NCBI RefSeq assembly: GCF_026013545.1
Contig: NZ_JAPDOG010000017.1
Coordinates: 33,752-97,751 of the forward strand
Direction of reading: 5' to 3'
DNA: 64,000 nt
Origin: Defluviimonas salinarum
GTDB lineage: Bacteria; Pseudomonadota; Alphaproteobacteria; Rhodobacterales; Rhodobacteraceae
The position numbers and the translations under genes were made by a program. Shown here in pieces: positions 29,845 through 38,749 of this stretch. The notes below the pieces were generated by a model. That model was given only the letters and a program-made list of their open reading frames with translations, was not told where the DNA came from and made no database searches. Numbering within the stretch: position 1 is the first letter of the stretch; each line of letters opens with the position of its first letter.

Positions 29845-30693
29845 TCAGACCGTCGCTGTCGCGCGCATGGCGAGCCCCGCGCCGGGGCGCGCGGCGGCAA
29901 GCTCGGTGGTCCCGTCCTGCTGCCGTGCGTTTAGCGTGAAGGCCTGACCGTCGCAGATCGGGCTGAAGGCGCGGAACTCGAAGGCGCGCAAGGTCGCTCC
30001 GGTGTTCTGGCGCAGCGCGAGGTCGGCGAGCATCGTCGCGATCAGCGGGCCGTGGAGCACCAGCCCGGCATGGCCCTCGACGTTGCGGGCATAGTCGCGG
30101 TCGTAATGGATGCGGTGGCCGTTGAAAGTCAGCGCCGAGTAGCGGAAGAGCATCACCTCCGAGGCCTTGACGGTCTCCGTGACGTCCCAGCCGCCCTCGT
30201 CAACCGGCGGCACCGGCGCGGCGTCGCCCGGACGCGGGTCCTCGCGGTAGACGATGTCGTGCTCCTCCCAGAGCGCCGGGCCGTCAACGGTCGCGATCTC
30301 GTGCCGCACCGTCACGAAGCAGAGCGCGCCGGAACGGCCCTGCTTCAGCGCCACGTCCTTGATCGTCGAGGTTTTCGTCGCCGTAGCCCCGATCCTCAGC
30401 GGGGCGGAGAAGCCGAGCCGCCCGCCCGCCCACATCCGCCGGGGCAACGCTACCGGCGGCAGGAAGCCGCCGAGCGCGGGGTGGCCGTCGCGGCCGAGGT
30501 CGCTGAGTTTCGCCGAGTGCAGGAAATAGAGCCAGTGCCAGAGCGGCGGCAGCGGATCGCCGTCGCGGAGCGCCGGGTCACGGTCGAGCGTCATCTCCAT
30601 CAGGTTCGCGGGCTCGGCCCGGATCCTGTCCGACCGGATCTCGCTGCGGCCGATCCACTGGTTGAGGATCGCGGGGTCCATCGTTCGGTCCAT
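29845..30693 (-). CDS. MaoC/FAS1-type hydratase (mesaconyl-C4-CoA hydratase-like)
   Basis: A 282-residue double hot-dog protein. The N-terminal half resembles FAS1-type dehydratase domains (PLPPLWHWLYFLHSAKLSDL, HPALGGFLPPVALPRRMWAG). The C-terminal half has the hydratase-like motif FRYSALTFNGHRIHYDRDYA followed by EGHAGLVLHGPLIATML. This layout is that of mesaconyl-C4-CoA and itaconyl-CoA hydratases, which act on CoA thioesters. It is the last gene of the eight-gene minus operon. No CoA ligase or CoA-transferase lies in the operon to make its substrate. The start at 30693 is used; Met 5 (30681) is an alternative. Confidence 0.82.
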   Translation of the reverse strand: MDRTMDPAILNQWIGRSEIRSDRIRAEPANLMEMTLDRDPALRDGDPLPPLWHWLYFLHSAKLSDLGRDGHPALGGFLPPVALPRRMWAGGRLGFSAPLRIGATATKTSTIKDVALKQGRSGALCFVTVRHEIATVDGPALWEEHDIVYREDPRPGDAAPVPPVDEGGWDVTETVKASEVMLFRYSALTFNGHRIHYDRDYARNVEGHAGLVLHGPLIATMLADLALRQNTGATLRAFEFRAFSPICDGQAFTLNARQQDGTTELAAARPGAGLAMRATATV

Positions 30694-30696
30694 GGC

Positions 30697-32016
30697 TCAA
30701 CTCTTCTGCGTGAGGGGGGCGAGGGCAAGCCCCTCAAGGACGGGGCCAAGCCCGATGCGGGCATCCGCGTCCGGATCGAGCAGGCGCGCGGCGGTGGCGT
30801 CATCGCCGCCGCAGGCCGCGAACTTGGCGCGGATATCGGCCGGCGACATCGGCCGCACCGGACCGCCCGCGACATGGCCGACGGTTTCGGACAGGGTGCC
30901 GCCGCCGGCGAGATGCACCGTCACCCTGTCCGGGTGATCGGGGCTCATGTCGTCGAGCACGGGGCCGGGATCGTAGGCATCGACCTCGGTTCGGTCGAGA
31001 AGTGCGGCGATGGCGGGACGGAGGAATGCCTCGGACCGGAAGCTCTGCGGGCCCACGGCGCCGTCTACGAGGGCCGCGAGCGCGCAATAGGTCGCCGAGA
31101 ACCGGGCCTCGTTGGCATTTGTGGGCCTGAGGAATCCCGAGACGCGGAAGTAAGGCTCGGGCATGCGGATGACGATCCGCACCCAGTCCGCCGGATCGGT
31201 CAGGCGGGGCCGGAGCGCAAGGCCCGCGTCGATCACCCGGTGGGTATAGGCGCAACAGGGCCAGGGCTTGCGCAGGATCGCATGTTCGGCGATCCCGAGC
31301 GGGCGGCCGATCCGCGCGAGGACTTCGCCGGGATCTGCGTTGGCGCCGTGATGCAGGGCGGCAAAGCCGAAGCGGCCCTCGAAAGCCCCGGCAGCACCGG
31401 TCGCCCCGGCAGCGGCGAGCCGCGCCGCCTCGATCCCCGCGCGGGCGGCAAGCCCGGCATGGAGCGCCTTGGCATCGGTGCCGAACTGCGCCTTGAGCCC
31501 GCCCGCAAGGCTCGCCGAGATCGCGAGCGCATGGGCGAAGGTGGGCGCGGGCAGCCCCAGGAGCCGCGCCGAGGCTGCCGCCGCGCCCACGCTGCCGAGC
31601 GTGCCGGTGGCATGCCAGCCGGCATTGTAATGGTCGTAGCGCAGCCATGCGCCGAGGCGGGTGATGGCCTCGAACCCCACGACATAGGCGTCGAGGAGAT
31701 CGTCGAGCGGTCGGTTCCCCGCCCGCGTCAGGGCGAGGAGGGCGGCAAGGATCGGGGCGCTCGGATGGGTGGAGCCGGGAACCTCGTAATCGTCGAAGTC
31801 GAGCGCATGGGCGGCCGTGCCGAGGATCAGCGCGGTGGCGGTCGCCGTGTCCTCGGACGCGAAGGCCCCGCGCGCGGCGCGGGTCTGGGGCTCGTTCCAG
31901 CCCGCGATCATGCAGCCGAAGGTGTCGAGAAGGGCGAGCCGCGCCTCCTCCCGCGCCGTTTCGGGGACGATCACGCCCGAAGCCCAAAGTGCGAAGCTCT
32001 CGCAAAAGCTGCTCAT
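30697..32016 (-). CDS. MmgE/PrpD-family protein
   Basis: A 439-residue protein of the MmgE/PrpD fold, which includes 2-methylcitrate dehydratase, cis-aconitate decarboxylase and iminodisuccinate epimerase/lyases. Family features are LDTFGCMIAGW, the loop THPSAPILAALLAL, YHNAGWH-like YDHYNAGWHATGTLG, KPWPCCAYTHRVIDA and the C-terminal VTVHLAGGGTLSETV domain. The start at 32016 is set by the 4-base overlap with the Ldh-family gene upstream; the reading frame continues further but only as a shadow of that gene. It probably adds or removes water on a tricarboxylic or hydroxy-dicarboxylic acid. Confidence 0.88.
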   Translation of the reverse strand: MSSFCESFALWASGVIVPETAREEARLALLDTFGCMIAGWNEPQTRAARGAFASEDTATATALILGTAAHALDFDDYEVPGSTHPSAPILAALLALTRAGNRPLDDLLDAYVVGFEAITRLGAWLRYDHYNAGWHATGTLGSVGAAAASARLLGLPAPTFAHALAISASLAGGLKAQFGTDAKALHAGLAARAGIEAARLAAAGATGAAGAFEGRFGFAALHHGANADPGEVLARIGRPLGIAEHAILRKPWPCCAYTHRVIDAGLALRPRLTDPADWVRIVIRMPEPYFRVSGFLRPTNANEARFSATYCALAALVDGAVGPQSFRSEAFLRPAIAALLDRTEVDAYDPGPVLDDMSPDHPDRVTVHLAGGGTLSETVGHVAGGPVRPMSPADIRAKFAACGGDDATAARLLDPDADARIGLGPVLEGLALAPLTQKS

Positions 32017-33056
32017 GCCACCCCCAGCGACCGCGCCAGCGCGCCGATTTCGGCCCAGGTCGCCTCCGGCACGGCGATCTCGCCGCCCGAGGCCGCGCGA
32101 TGGGCACGCTCGCGCTCGCCGGGGATCTCGACCCGGTCGAAGCCCGGCGCGGGCGGGCAGGCGCGGAGTTCGGACAGGATCTCCTCGGCCACGGCGGCCA
32201 TGCGCGGCGCGGCGCGGAAACGGGTGGTGTCGATGCAGATCAGGAGCCAGTTGCACTCGGTGGCGGCGGGGCCGAGCATCGCCTCGCCGATCAGTTCCGC
32301 CATCAGCGCCAGCGCATAGCCCTTGTGCTCGCCTGCCGGCAGGATCGCGCCGCCGGCGAAGTAATCCTCCGGGTCGCGGGTCGGGTTGCCTTCGCGGTCG
32401 ATGACGCAGCCCTCGGGCAGGAGCGCGCCCGCCGAGCGCGCGGCATAGATCCAGCCGCCGGCGATCTTCGAGGTCGCGAAGTCCATGACCACGGGGCCGT
32501 CGGCGCCCGCCGGAATCCCCACGCACCACGGATTGGTCGGCAGCATCGCCTTCGCCCCGCCATGGGGCGCCACCTGCCGCCAGGTCTCGCGGTTGCCGCC
32601 GCCCATGAGGAAGGTCAGGAACCCGTCCCGCGCGGCCTCGTCGGCAAAGGCGCCGTGCCGCCCGGTATGGCCGACATTGCGGATGGCGAGCGCCGCGATG
32701 CCGCTTTCCCGCGCCTGCCGACAGCCCTCGGCGAAGGCCAGCCGCATCGCCGGGATGCCGATGCCGCCTTGCCCGTCCACCTCATGCGTCCCGGTTGCCG
32801 TAGACCGGAAAACCGGCTCGGCCCCCGCCTTCAGATAGCCCGAGCGCATCTGCTCGGCATATTGCAGGACCCGCATAAGCCCGTGGCTTTCGATGCCGCA
32901 GAGACTGGTGTCGACGAGATGCTCCGCCACCTGCCGCGCGACGTCCTCCGTCGTGCCGAGCGCGCGGAAGATGGCGGCGGCACGCGCGACGGCCTCCCCA
33001 GCCGGTACAGACAGCCGGCCGCCGCGCAGGTCCAGCTTTGAGCGGGTCTCGGCCAT
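32013..33056 (-). CDS. Ldh-family NAD(P)-dependent 2-hydroxyacid oxidoreductase
   Basis: A 347-residue member of the malate/L-lactate/ureidoglycolate dehydrogenase (YlbC/Ldh_2) family, which is unrelated to classical MDH/LDH. The catalytic His lies in CGIESHGLMRV (near residue 58). NVGHTGRHGAFADEA, LPTNPWCVGIPAG, VMDFATSKIAGGWI and GEHKGYALALMAELI are standard family motifs. It interconverts 2-hydroxy and 2-oxo acids. It is translationally coupled to the MmgE/PrpD gene by an ATGA overlap. Confidence 0.88.
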   Translation of the reverse strand: MAETRSKLDLRGGRLSVPAGEAVARAAAIFRALGTTEDVARQVAEHLVDTSLCGIESHGLMRVLQYAEQMRSGYLKAGAEPVFRSTATGTHEVDGQGGIGIPAMRLAFAEGCRQARESGIAALAIRNVGHTGRHGAFADEAARDGFLTFLMGGGNRETWRQVAPHGGAKAMLPTNPWCVGIPAGADGPVVMDFATSKIAGGWIYAARSAGALLPEGCVIDREGNPTRDPEDYFAGGAILPAGEHKGYALALMAELIGEAMLGPAATECNWLLICIDTTRFRAAPRMAAVAEEILSELRACPPAPGFDRVEIPGERERAHRAASGGEIAVPEATWAEIGALARSLGVA

Positions 33057-33066
33057 TCGTCCCGCC

Positions 33067-33903
33067 TCAGGACGCCTTGTCGAGCGCTTCGAGGAACTTG
33101 TCCTTCTCGTCCGGGTGCATCGAGATATTCGTCTGCGGATAGGGGAAGTTCGCCGCCGCGACCTCGCTGTGAAAGGCGTTCAGGGCCGCCACCCGTTCCT
33201 CATGAATCTGCCTGTGCAGGCGGCCGACATTGCCGAACGCATGGGCGTGTTTCGGCGGCTTCGACTCCTCGCTCGCCTCGCCGCAGATGTCGGCGACAAA
33301 GGACATGATCACGTCGCCCGCCTTGCCGGACCCAAGCGAGAAGGTGACGATCGAGGTCTTGCCGTTCACCGCCTCCAGCACCTCCTCGGCGATGCATTCG
33401 GCCTCGACCGCGAAGACGCCCGCATCCTCCATCCGCTTCAGTGTGCGGTAGATCTCCATCGCCTCGTCCGCGGTGCGGCCGAAGGCGCGCAAGCCGCCGG
33501 AATAATGGCTGAAGGTCGGGATCAGGCCGATATGGCTCTGGACCGGGATGCCCTCCTTCGCCAGCGCCTCCATCACGTCGTAGGAGCGCAAGGTGTAATA
33601 CATGTCGCCGCCCTTGCGCATCATCTCGAAGGCGTGGTCCATGATCTCGGGCAGCGTGCCGAACTGCGCCCAGGTCGAGCCGACCCCGGCGAAGTGATGC
33701 GGCGCGATCTGGCGCACCTCCTCGATCTGCTCGGCCCAGACCACCAGAAGGTCGATGCCAGCCTCGACGCAGGCGCGCAGTTCCGCGGCATTGGCCGGGT
33801 TCGACATCGACAGTTTCCGGCCGGAGCCCTTCAGCGCCTTGAGGTCGGCGACCGTGTAGTTGCGGGCCGAGGGCCTGCGCCCGAAGTCATAGATGCGTTT
33901 CAT
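33067..33903 (-). CDS. PanB-like protein lacking canonical metal-site residues
   Basis: A 278-residue TIM-barrel protein related to ketopantoate hydroxymethyltransferase. The C-terminal half aligns by motif: GIPVQSHIGLIPTFSHYSGG for IPVxGHxGLTPQ...GG, FGRTADEAMEIYRTLKRMEDAG, and AECIAEEV for the catalytic-Glu LECVPAEL block. The N-terminal half keeps TVADLKALKG and EAGIDLLVV. It has VWAEQ where PanB has the Mg-binding VGDS, and lacks the DMPF and VKLEGG blocks. It is therefore unlikely to be a normal PanB and may carry out another aldol or lyase reaction. It is the fifth gene in the catabolic operon, next to ALDH. Confidence 0.7.
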   Translation of the reverse strand: MKRIYDFGRRPSARNYTVADLKALKGSGRKLSMSNPANAAELRACVEAGIDLLVVWAEQIEEVRQIAPHHFAGVGSTWAQFGTLPEIMDHAFEMMRKGGDMYYTLRSYDVMEALAKEGIPVQSHIGLIPTFSHYSGGLRAFGRTADEAMEIYRTLKRMEDAGVFAVEAECIAEEVLEAVNGKTSIVTFSLGSGKAGDVIMSFVADICGEASEESKPPKHAHAFGNVGRLHRQIHEERVAALNAFHSEVAAANFPYPQTNISMHPDEKDKFLEALDKAS

Positions 33904-33984
33904 GTCCGTCTCCTGATGATCCGTAGATCCGTTTCTTGCGGTTGCGAGTGGCGGTGATCGCGCTTCGTCGCCATGTCCAAGTGC

Positions 33985-35466
33985 TCAGGCGGGGAAGGGG
34001 TCGGCCTGGTGCGGATCGGTCGCGAGCCAGACCGATTTCGTCTGCAGGAAGGCGCGCATCCCCTCCCAGCCATTCTCGCGGCCGTGGCCGGACTGCTTCC
34101 AGCCGCCGACCGGGCTTTGCGTCGCGGCGTTGAAGTAGTTGTTGATGTAGACCGTGCCGGCCTCGATCCGCCCGGCCATCCGCATGGCCTTCGCGACGTC
34201 GCGCGACCAGATCCCGGCGGCGAGGCCATAGGGCGTGTCGTTGGCGGTGCGGATCACCTCGGTCTCTGCGTCCCAGGCCTCGGTGGAGACCACGGGGCCG
34301 AAGACCTCGTTCTGCGCCAGCTCTGACGCGTTCGGCACATCGGCGAAGATCGTTGGGCCGATATAGTAGCCCTTGTCACGGCAGGCCGTGCGGCCGTCGA
34401 GCAGGAGCCGGTGCCCCGCCGCTTCGGCCGCCGCGATCCGTCTCAGGATCGCCTCGTAATGCGGGCGGTTGGCGATAGGACCGATCTGCGAGGCGGGATC
34501 GTCGGGCGGGCCGGTGCGGGCCTTCCTCACCACGTTGACCAGCCGTTCGGTGAACGCGTCGATGACCGAGCGGTGGACCAGGAGCCGCGAGCCCGAGATG
34601 CAGCTCTGCCCGCCCGCCGGGAAGATCCCCGCAGCGACGCCGTTGACGGCGAGGTCGAGATCGGCGTCGGGCAGCACGATCTGCGGCGACTTGCCGCCAA
34701 GCTCCATCACCGTCGGCTTCACCTGCCGCGCGGCGATGGTCGCCGCCGCCCGTCCCCCGGCCGCGCCGCCGGTGAAGCTGACCATCCGCACGTCCGGGTG
34801 GTCGATCAGCGGCTCGCCCGTGGTTGGGCCGAAGCCGGTGACGACATTCACCACGCCGGGCGGCAGATCGGCCTCCTCGAGCACCTCCATCAGCTCGAGC
34901 GTCGAGCACGAGGCCTGTTCGGAGGGCTTGATCACCACCGTGTTGCCTGCCGCGAGGCAGGGCGCGAGTTTCCAGATCAAGGTGCCTACGGGCGAGTTCC
35001 ACGGCAGGATTAGCGCGACGACCCCAAAGGGCTCCCAGGTCAGGTAATTGTGCATGTCCGGCACCTCGGCCGGGATGAGCCGGCCCTCGAGCTTGTCGCA
35101 CATGCCGGCGTAATAGTGGAACGAATCCACCTGCCAGCCGCCCGCCCTCAGCCCCGGCGCGATGTTCGGCAGCCGGCCGTTGTCGCGCAGCTCGACTGCG
35201 CCGAGCCGCTCGGCATGGGCACTGATCACGTCGCCGATCCGCCGCAGTACCCGGCCGCGTTCGGCCGGCATCATCCGCCCCCAGGGACCGTCGTGGAACG
35301 CCGCCTTCGCCGCCGCGACCGCGCGGGCCACATCCGCGGCGCCGCAATCGGGAACGCGCGCCCAGACCTCGCCCGTGGCCGGGTTCTCGCTCTCGAACCA
35401 GCGCCCGGTCGCGGGCTCGTGCCAGGCATTTCCGGCGAAGTAGCGATAGGTTTTCAGCTCAGCCAT
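33985..35466 (-). CDS. NAD(P)-dependent aldehyde dehydrogenase
   Basis: A 493-residue ALDH of normal length. The active-site residues are all visible: Asn in LPWNSPVGTLIWKLAP, Glu in MELGGKSPQIV and the nucleophile Cys in GGQSCISGSRLLVH. The NAD motif VSFTGGAAGGRA is also present, slightly altered from FTGSTxxG. It oxidises an aldehyde to an acid, plausibly the product of the GMC oxidoreductase or of the TPP enzyme in the same operon. The start overlaps the end of the TPP-enzyme gene by 13 bases. Confidence 0.94.
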   Translation of the reverse strand: MAELKTYRYFAGNAWHEPATGRWFESENPATGEVWARVPDCGAADVARAVAAAKAAFHDGPWGRMMPAERGRVLRRIGDVISAHAERLGAVELRDNGRLPNIAPGLRAGGWQVDSFHYYAGMCDKLEGRLIPAEVPDMHNYLTWEPFGVVALILPWNSPVGTLIWKLAPCLAAGNTVVIKPSEQASCSTLELMEVLEEADLPPGVVNVVTGFGPTTGEPLIDHPDVRMVSFTGGAAGGRAAATIAARQVKPTVMELGGKSPQIVLPDADLDLAVNGVAAGIFPAGGQSCISGSRLLVHRSVIDAFTERLVNVVRKARTGPPDDPASQIGPIANRPHYEAILRRIAAAEAAGHRLLLDGRTACRDKGYYIGPTIFADVPNASELAQNEVFGPVVSTEAWDAETEVIRTANDTPYGLAAGIWSRDVAKAMRMAGRIEAGTVYINNYFNAATQSPVGGWKQSGHGRENGWEGMRAFLQTKSVWLATDPHQADPFPA

Positions 35467-37061
35467 GCGTCGTTCTCCCTCACCACGATCACCGTGGGCC
35501 GGTCGGTTTCGAAGGCGCCCTGGAAGGCCTCGGTGAAAGCCGCCGCGCTGTCAGCGTAGGTGCCGTGGCAGTGGCAGGCTTGTGCGAGGGCGACAAAATC
35601 GGGGTTGATCCCCTCCACCCCGACCCGGGCGATGTCGCGCAGGTCCATGTCGTCCTGGATCTGCTTCAGCCCGCCGTTCTCCCAGATGACGATCGGCAGC
35701 GCGAGCCGCGCCTCGGCGGCGGTGACGAGCTCGGGCATGGTGAACATGAAGCCGCCATCGCCGGCGAGCACCGCGACCGGCGCGTCCGGTCGCGCCAGCT
35801 TCGCCCCGATCCCGTTCGGCAGCGCATTGCCGAGCGCGCAGAACCCCGCCGGATAGAACCAGTGCCGCGGCTTGCGCACCGGCATCGCGAAGGCGCCGGT
35901 ATAGACGAGCTGGCAGGCATCGCCCGCCCAGACCGTGCCCTCGGGCGCGATCCGGTCGAGAAGTGCCAGAAACTTCGCGTGCCGGCGCTCCGAGCCGCTC
36001 AGGTTCGCGGCGATCCGCGCGCGCAGCCCCGCCACACGCGCCACGCCGTCCCGGTCCCGACCCGGGACCTCCGCCAGCGCCACCCGGAGCGCGGCCATGG
36101 CGGACCCGGCATCGGCGACAATGCCAAGCGTCGCGGGATAGAGATCGCTGATCTTCGCGGGGTCGATATCGACCCGGATGATCCGGCCCCTCAGCTCCAT
36201 CCGCTCGATGAAACTGTCGGTCTCGGAAAGCTCCGTCCCGACGGCGAGGATCACGTCGGCCTCGGGAAGGAACGCCTGCACCTCGGGCCTGACGGTCGAT
36301 GCCGAGAGCGACAACGGATGGTCGTCCGCCACGATCCCCTTGCCGGCGGTCGAGGCGATGACGACGGCCCCCAGGGTATCGGCAATGGCTGTCAGATCCC
36401 CCACCGCGCCGGCGGCACCTCCGCCGATCATGATCACGGGGCAGGTCGCGGCCCTAAGCATCCGCGCCGCCTCGGCGATCTGAGCCGGCGCTGGCGCGGG
36501 ACGGGCGGGCAGGGCGACAGGCTCCCATATCTCCTCGACCATCTCGGCCTGCACGTCGATCGGCAGCGAGATATGGCAGGGACGCGGGCGCTGGCTCGCG
36601 AAGATCGAAAACGCACGGGCCATCAGGTCGGGAACATCCGCCGCCCGCCGCGCGGTCGCGGAAAAGGCGCAAAGCGGCTCGGTCGCCCGTTTCTGCTCGG
36701 TGATCTCGTGGAGCACCCCCCAGCCCTTGCCAATGGTCCTCGCCTCGGGCTCGGCCGAAACGAGAAGCATCGGCAGGCTGTCGGCATAACACTGGCCAAC
36801 CGCCGTCGCGGCATTGGTGACGCCGGGGCCGGAGATGACGACGGCGACGCCGACCTCGCCGGTCGCCCGCGCCCAGCCCTCGGCCATGAAGCCCGCGCCC
36901 TGTTCGTTGCGGGTCTGGACATGGGTGATCGCCCCGGCGTTCTGCCCGCCCGAGAGCCCCCGGCAAAGATCGAGCGTATGGACGCCCGGTATCCCGAAGA
37001 CCGTGGTGACGCCGTAGCGCGCCAGAAGCCGCATCGTCGCCTCGCCGCAGGTCATGCTCAT
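35454..37061 (-). CDS. Acetolactate-synthase-like TPP-dependent enzyme
   Basis: A 535-residue TPP enzyme with the three-domain POX/ALS fold. The activating Glu is in THVQTRNEQGAGFMAEGWAR (near residue 54) and the TPP/Mg motif starts GDGGFMFTMPEL and ends WENGG. This group includes ALS, benzoylformate decarboxylase, oxalyl-CoA decarboxylase and 2-oxoacid decarboxylases. No regulatory subunit is present and the context is catabolic, so 2-oxoacid decarboxylation to an aldehyde is more likely than acetolactate synthesis. The gene overlaps the GMC gene by 4 bases. Confidence 0.88.
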   Translation of the reverse strand: MSMTCGEATMRLLARYGVTTVFGIPGVHTLDLCRGLSGGQNAGAITHVQTRNEQGAGFMAEGWARATGEVGVAVVISGPGVTNAATAVGQCYADSLPMLLVSAEPEARTIGKGWGVLHEITEQKRATEPLCAFSATARRAADVPDLMARAFSIFASQRPRPCHISLPIDVQAEMVEEIWEPVALPARPAPAPAQIAEAARMLRAATCPVIMIGGGAAGAVGDLTAIADTLGAVVIASTAGKGIVADDHPLSLSASTVRPEVQAFLPEADVILAVGTELSETDSFIERMELRGRIIRVDIDPAKISDLYPATLGIVADAGSAMAALRVALAEVPGRDRDGVARVAGLRARIAANLSGSERRHAKFLALLDRIAPEGTVWAGDACQLVYTGAFAMPVRKPRHWFYPAGFCALGNALPNGIGAKLARPDAPVAVLAGDGGFMFTMPELVTAAEARLALPIVIWENGGLKQIQDDMDLRDIARVGVEGINPDFVALAQACHCHGTYADSAAAFTEAFQGAFETDRPTVIVVRENDAWLS

Positions 37062-38749
37062 GCCGCTGTCTCCTTCGGCTGTTCGGAGGGGAATTCGGGG
37101 GCCGGGGCGGGGCGGCCGAGGATCAGGTCGGCGGCTTTCTCGGCCATCGCGATCACGGTGGCGTTGAGGTTGCCGGTGATCTGGGTCGGCATCGCCGAGG
37201 CGTCGCAGACCCGCAGCCCCTCGCCCCCCCGGACCCGCAACCCGGCGTCAAGCACCGCCATCGGGTCATGGTCGCCCCCCATCCGCGCGGTCGAGCAGGG
37301 GTGATGGCCGGTATAGGTCGTGGCCCGCACCGCCGCCTCGATCTCGGCGTCGGTCCGGGCGTCCCGCCACGGCTCCAGCTCACCGGTGACATAGCGGGCG
37401 ATCTGGGGCTGCGCCATCACCTCGCGCATCACCTTCACGCCGGCGACCAGTTCCTTGAGATCGCGGGGGTCTGCGTAGTAGTTCGGGTCGATCAAGGGAT
37501 GCGCCCTCGGGTCGGCGCTCGCCAGCCGCACCGTGCCGAGCGACCGGGGCCGTTCCTGGTTGATGTCGATCTGCACCCCCGGTTTCGCCACCTTGCGGCC
37601 CCGCACCAGGAGCTTGCGGCCGAGCCATTGCGACCACGGGGTGCGCTCCCGGTCGCCGTTCGTGAGGTTCTCCTCGACGATCATCGGGGTCATGAAGACT
37701 TCCAGTTCCGGCAGGGCGGGGTCGTCGAAGGCGTGAAAGAGGACAGCCGAGAAGAACGCCCCGCCGCCGGGCCCCCGCTTGAAGAGAAGCCAGTTGGCCA
37801 TGAGCGCGGCCGCCTTGTCGAGCCGCTGGTGGCGGGCGAGCGACAAGTCCATCCGGTCCGAGCCGTATTGCATCGACACATCGACATGGTCGGCAAGATG
37901 CGCGCCGACGCCGGGCAGGTCGGCCACGACCGGGATGCCATGCGCCGCCAGATGCGCGGCGGGGCCGATCCCGGACAGCATCAGGGTCTGCGGCGTCGCG
38001 AAGGCGCCCTGGCAGAGGATCACCTCCCGCCGCGCCTCGAAACGCTCGCCGGTCACGGTCTCGACCCCGGTCGCGCGGCTGCCGGAGAAGGTCACGCGCG
38101 CAACCTGCCGATGGGTCAGCACGGTCAGGTTTCCCGGCCGCCTCCCCAGATAGGCGATGGCCGAGGACTGGCGGATGCCGCGGTGGACGGTGGAATCGGT
38201 GCGGGCGACGCCGGTGCGGTCGGGGCCGTTGAAATCGTCGAGACGCCGGTGCCCGGCCGCCCGCGCGGCGTCGATGAACGCCTGGTCGAGCGCGCCGAAG
38301 TTCGCCGACAACTCGGTCTTCAGCGGCCCGCCGACCCCGTGCCAGGGATCGCGCCGGTCCCGCGCGCCCTCCGAGCGGCGGAAATAGGGCAGGAGGTCGG
38401 CATGGGACCAGCCCGGCAGGCCCATCTGCCGCCAGCCGTCATAATCCGCCGCCACGCCGCGCATGTAGATCATGCCGTTCATGATCGACGAGCCGCCGAG
38501 CCCGCGCCCGCGCGCGTAGTAGATGCGCCGCCCGCCGAGTGCCGCCTGCGGCACCGAGGAATAGCCCCAGTCATGCTTCGGATTGCCGAATATGAAGCCG
38601 TTGCCGGCGGGCATCCGGATGAAGAGGTCGCGACCCCCGCCGCCCGCCTCGACGAGCGCCACCGTCACCTCCGGGTCCTCGGCCAGCCGCGCCGCCAGCG
38701 CGCAGCCCGCCGATCCGCCGCCGGCGACGATATAGTCGAAGCCCGTCAT
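37058..38749 (-). CDS. GMC-family FAD alcohol oxidoreductase (choline dehydrogenase-like)
   Basis: A 563-residue flavoprotein with the FAD fold VAGGGSAGCALAARLAED and an acidic ribose ligand in ALVEAGG. It also has the GMC signature RGLGGSSIMNGMIYMRG and the C-terminal active-site regions YTGHHPCSTARMG (catalytic His) and TGNLNATVIAMAEKAA (Asn). It oxidises a primary alcohol to an aldehyde, with electrons probably passed to the respiratory chain. It shares an ATGA overlap with the decarboxylating dehydrogenase gene upstream. The natural next step would be the ALDH of this operon. Confidence 0.92.
   Translation of the reverse strand: MTGFDYIVAGGGSAGCALAARLAEDPEVTVALVEAGGGGRDLFIRMPAGNGFIFGNPKHDWGYSSVPQAALGGRRIYYARGRGLGGSSIMNGMIYMRGVAADYDGWRQMGLPGWSHADLLPYFRRSEGARDRRDPWHGVGGPLKTELSANFGALDQAFIDAARAAGHRRLDDFNGPDRTGVARTDSTVHRGIRQSSAIAYLGRRPGNLTVLTHRQVARVTFSGSRATGVETVTGERFEARREVILCQGAFATPQTLMLSGIGPAAHLAAHGIPVVADLPGVGAHLADHVDVSMQYGSDRMDLSLARHQRLDKAAALMANWLLFKRGPGGGAFFSAVLFHAFDDPALPELEVFMTPMIVEENLTNGDRERTPWSQWLGRKLLVRGRKVAKPGVQIDINQERPRSLGTVRLASADPRAHPLIDPNYYADPRDLKELVAGVKVMREVMAQPQIARYVTGELEPWRDARTDAEIEAAVRATTYTGHHPCSTARMGGDHDPMAVLDAGLRVRGGEGLRVCDASAMPTQITGNLNATVIAMAEKAADLILGRPAPAPEFPSEQPKETAA

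Noticed and set aside
32017..32529. Upstream extension of the MmgE/PrpD frame by about 170 codons
   Set aside because: The extra part is antisense-like low-complexity sequence inside the Ldh-family gene. The ATGA overlap at 32013-32016 is the natural start.
35454..37061. Biosynthetic acetolactate synthase large subunit (ilvB)
   Set aside because: No small subunit or ilvC is nearby, and the neighbours are oxidative catabolic enzymes.
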